Part shown: one piece after another, positions 5,865-6,345 of the stretch
How the letters are laid out: each line of letters begins with the position of its first letter
Numbering within the stretch: the stretch's first letter is position 1
Assembly (NCBI GenBank): GCA_030052355.1
Contig: JASIGS010000587.1
Location: forward strand, 1-6,345
Direction: 5' to 3'
DNA: 6,345 nucleotides
Origin: Streptosporangiaceae bacterium
GTDB lineage: Bacteria > Actinomycetota > Actinomycetes > Streptosporangiales > Streptosporangiaceae
Notes under the pieces: model-generated
The model's database searches: none
The model's input: the letters and a program-made list of their open reading frames with translations, nothing else
What the model was told of the DNA's origin: nothing
Position numbers and translations under genes: made by a program

Positions 5865-6345
5865 GTGACGGCGTACCTGACCAGGAGGGCGCTCCAGGCG
5901 CTCGTCGTGCTCGTGCTCGTCACGCTGGTCGTTTTCCTGCTGCTGCGGCTCACGCCGGGAGGGGCGGAGGCCGCCGCGCTGGGCACCGGCACCTCGCATC
6001 AGGAGTTCCTGCTCCAGTACCTGAGCTGGCTCGGCCAGGTGCTGCACGGGAACCTGGGGTTCGCCCCCGCCCTGAACACGAGCGTCGGCTCGCTGCTGGC
6101 CACCAGCCTGCCGCGCACGCTGGCGCTCACCGTGACGTCCACGCTGGTCGCGCTCGTCGTCGGGGTGCCGCTCGGCTTGCTGCAGGCGTCGCGCCGAGGC
6201 GCGGCGACCGACCACTCGCTGCGCGGGCTGACACTGCTGCTCTACGGGACGCCCGCCTTCGTGCTCGGCCCGGTGCTGATCCTGGTATTCGCAATCCGGC
6301 TGCACACCTTCGGTGTCGTCGGACCGCAGGCCGCGGGTTTCTTCG
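5865..6345 (+). CDS. Peptide-type ABC transporter permease, DppB/OppB family (partial, C-terminus beyond window)
   Basis: This is an inner-membrane permease subunit forming half of the import channel for the ligand delivered by the upstream lipoprotein. The frame from GTG 5865 is open for 160 codons to the window edge. It shows the family pattern: basic start MTAYLTRRALQ, first membrane helix at about 9-29, LRLTPGG (27-33), and QYLSWLGQVLHGNLGF (51-66). The transport domain then begins with LPRTLALTV (82-90), a second helix through VVGVPLGLLQASRRG (98-112), and a third helix starting near GTPAFVLGPVLILVFA (128-143). Between PGG and QYL there are about 20 residues where the family usually has about 33, including a GLDxP-like stretch that is absent here. 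The GTG has only a weak ribosome site (CCAGG) and lies 28 nt after the previous stop. The C-terminal EAA loop and remaining helices are outside the window. Confidence 0.92.
   Translation, partial: MTAYLTRRALQALVVLVLVTLVVFLLLRLTPGGAEAAALGTGTSHQEFLLQYLSWLGQVLHGNLGFAPALNTSVGSLLATSLPRTLALTVTSTLVALVVGVPLGLLQASRRGAATDHSLRGLTLLLYGTPAFVLGPVLILVFAIRLHTFGVVGPQAAGFF

Noticed and set aside
5279..5992. 237-residue minus-strand frame across the end of the binding protein and the start of the permease
   Set aside because: It lies antisense to two clear transporter genes and shows no domain of its own.

Overview
The window is very GC-rich, uses GTG starts freely, and encodes proteins of actinobacterial style: Ala/Gly/Pro/Arg-rich, with a long Arg-rich signal peptide and lipobox. 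It most resembles a high-GC filamentous actinomycete such as the Streptomyces/Streptosporangium/Catenulispora types. The exact genus cannot be fixed from this sequence. I found no tRNA, rRNA, CRISPR array, transposase or phage gene.

The left half (1-3514) is one tightly packed leftward transcription unit. It runs from a 553-residue actinobacterial protein of unknown function, through pxpA, into a fused pxpB-pxpC gene that leaves the window at base 1. The junctions are a 4-nt GTGA overlap and a 2-nt gap, so the three genes are very probably co-transcribed and translationally coupled. pxpA and pxpBC together give the prokaryotic ATP-dependent 5-oxoprolinase, which opens pyroglutamate to glutamate. 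The fused gene appears in the listed ORFs only as fragments in other frames, because it runs off the window edge. I recovered it by translating the minus strand directly; it is open for 361 codons. Its inter-domain linker carries an in-frame 13-residue duplication with G-run/C-run hairpins.

The middle (3515-3916) is a divergent intergenic region of about 400 bases. It contains an AT-richer patch with a possible promoter, a few palindromes, and a strong hairpin in the presumed leader of the rightward genes.

The right half (3917-6345) starts a rightward peptide-type ABC importer: a secreted lipoprotein substrate-binding protein (SBP_bac_5 type), then the first membrane permease (DppB/OppB type), cut by the window edge. 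The second permease and the ATPases are expected just beyond. Imported peptides can carry or generate N-terminal pyroglutamate, so an importer beside oxoprolinase is suggestive. The shared function is inference only.

I do not see a clear new system here. The best leads are the unknown protein coupled to oxoprolinase, the hairpin-bearing duplicated linker in PxpBC, and a permease that appears to lack the usual segment after its first membrane helix.
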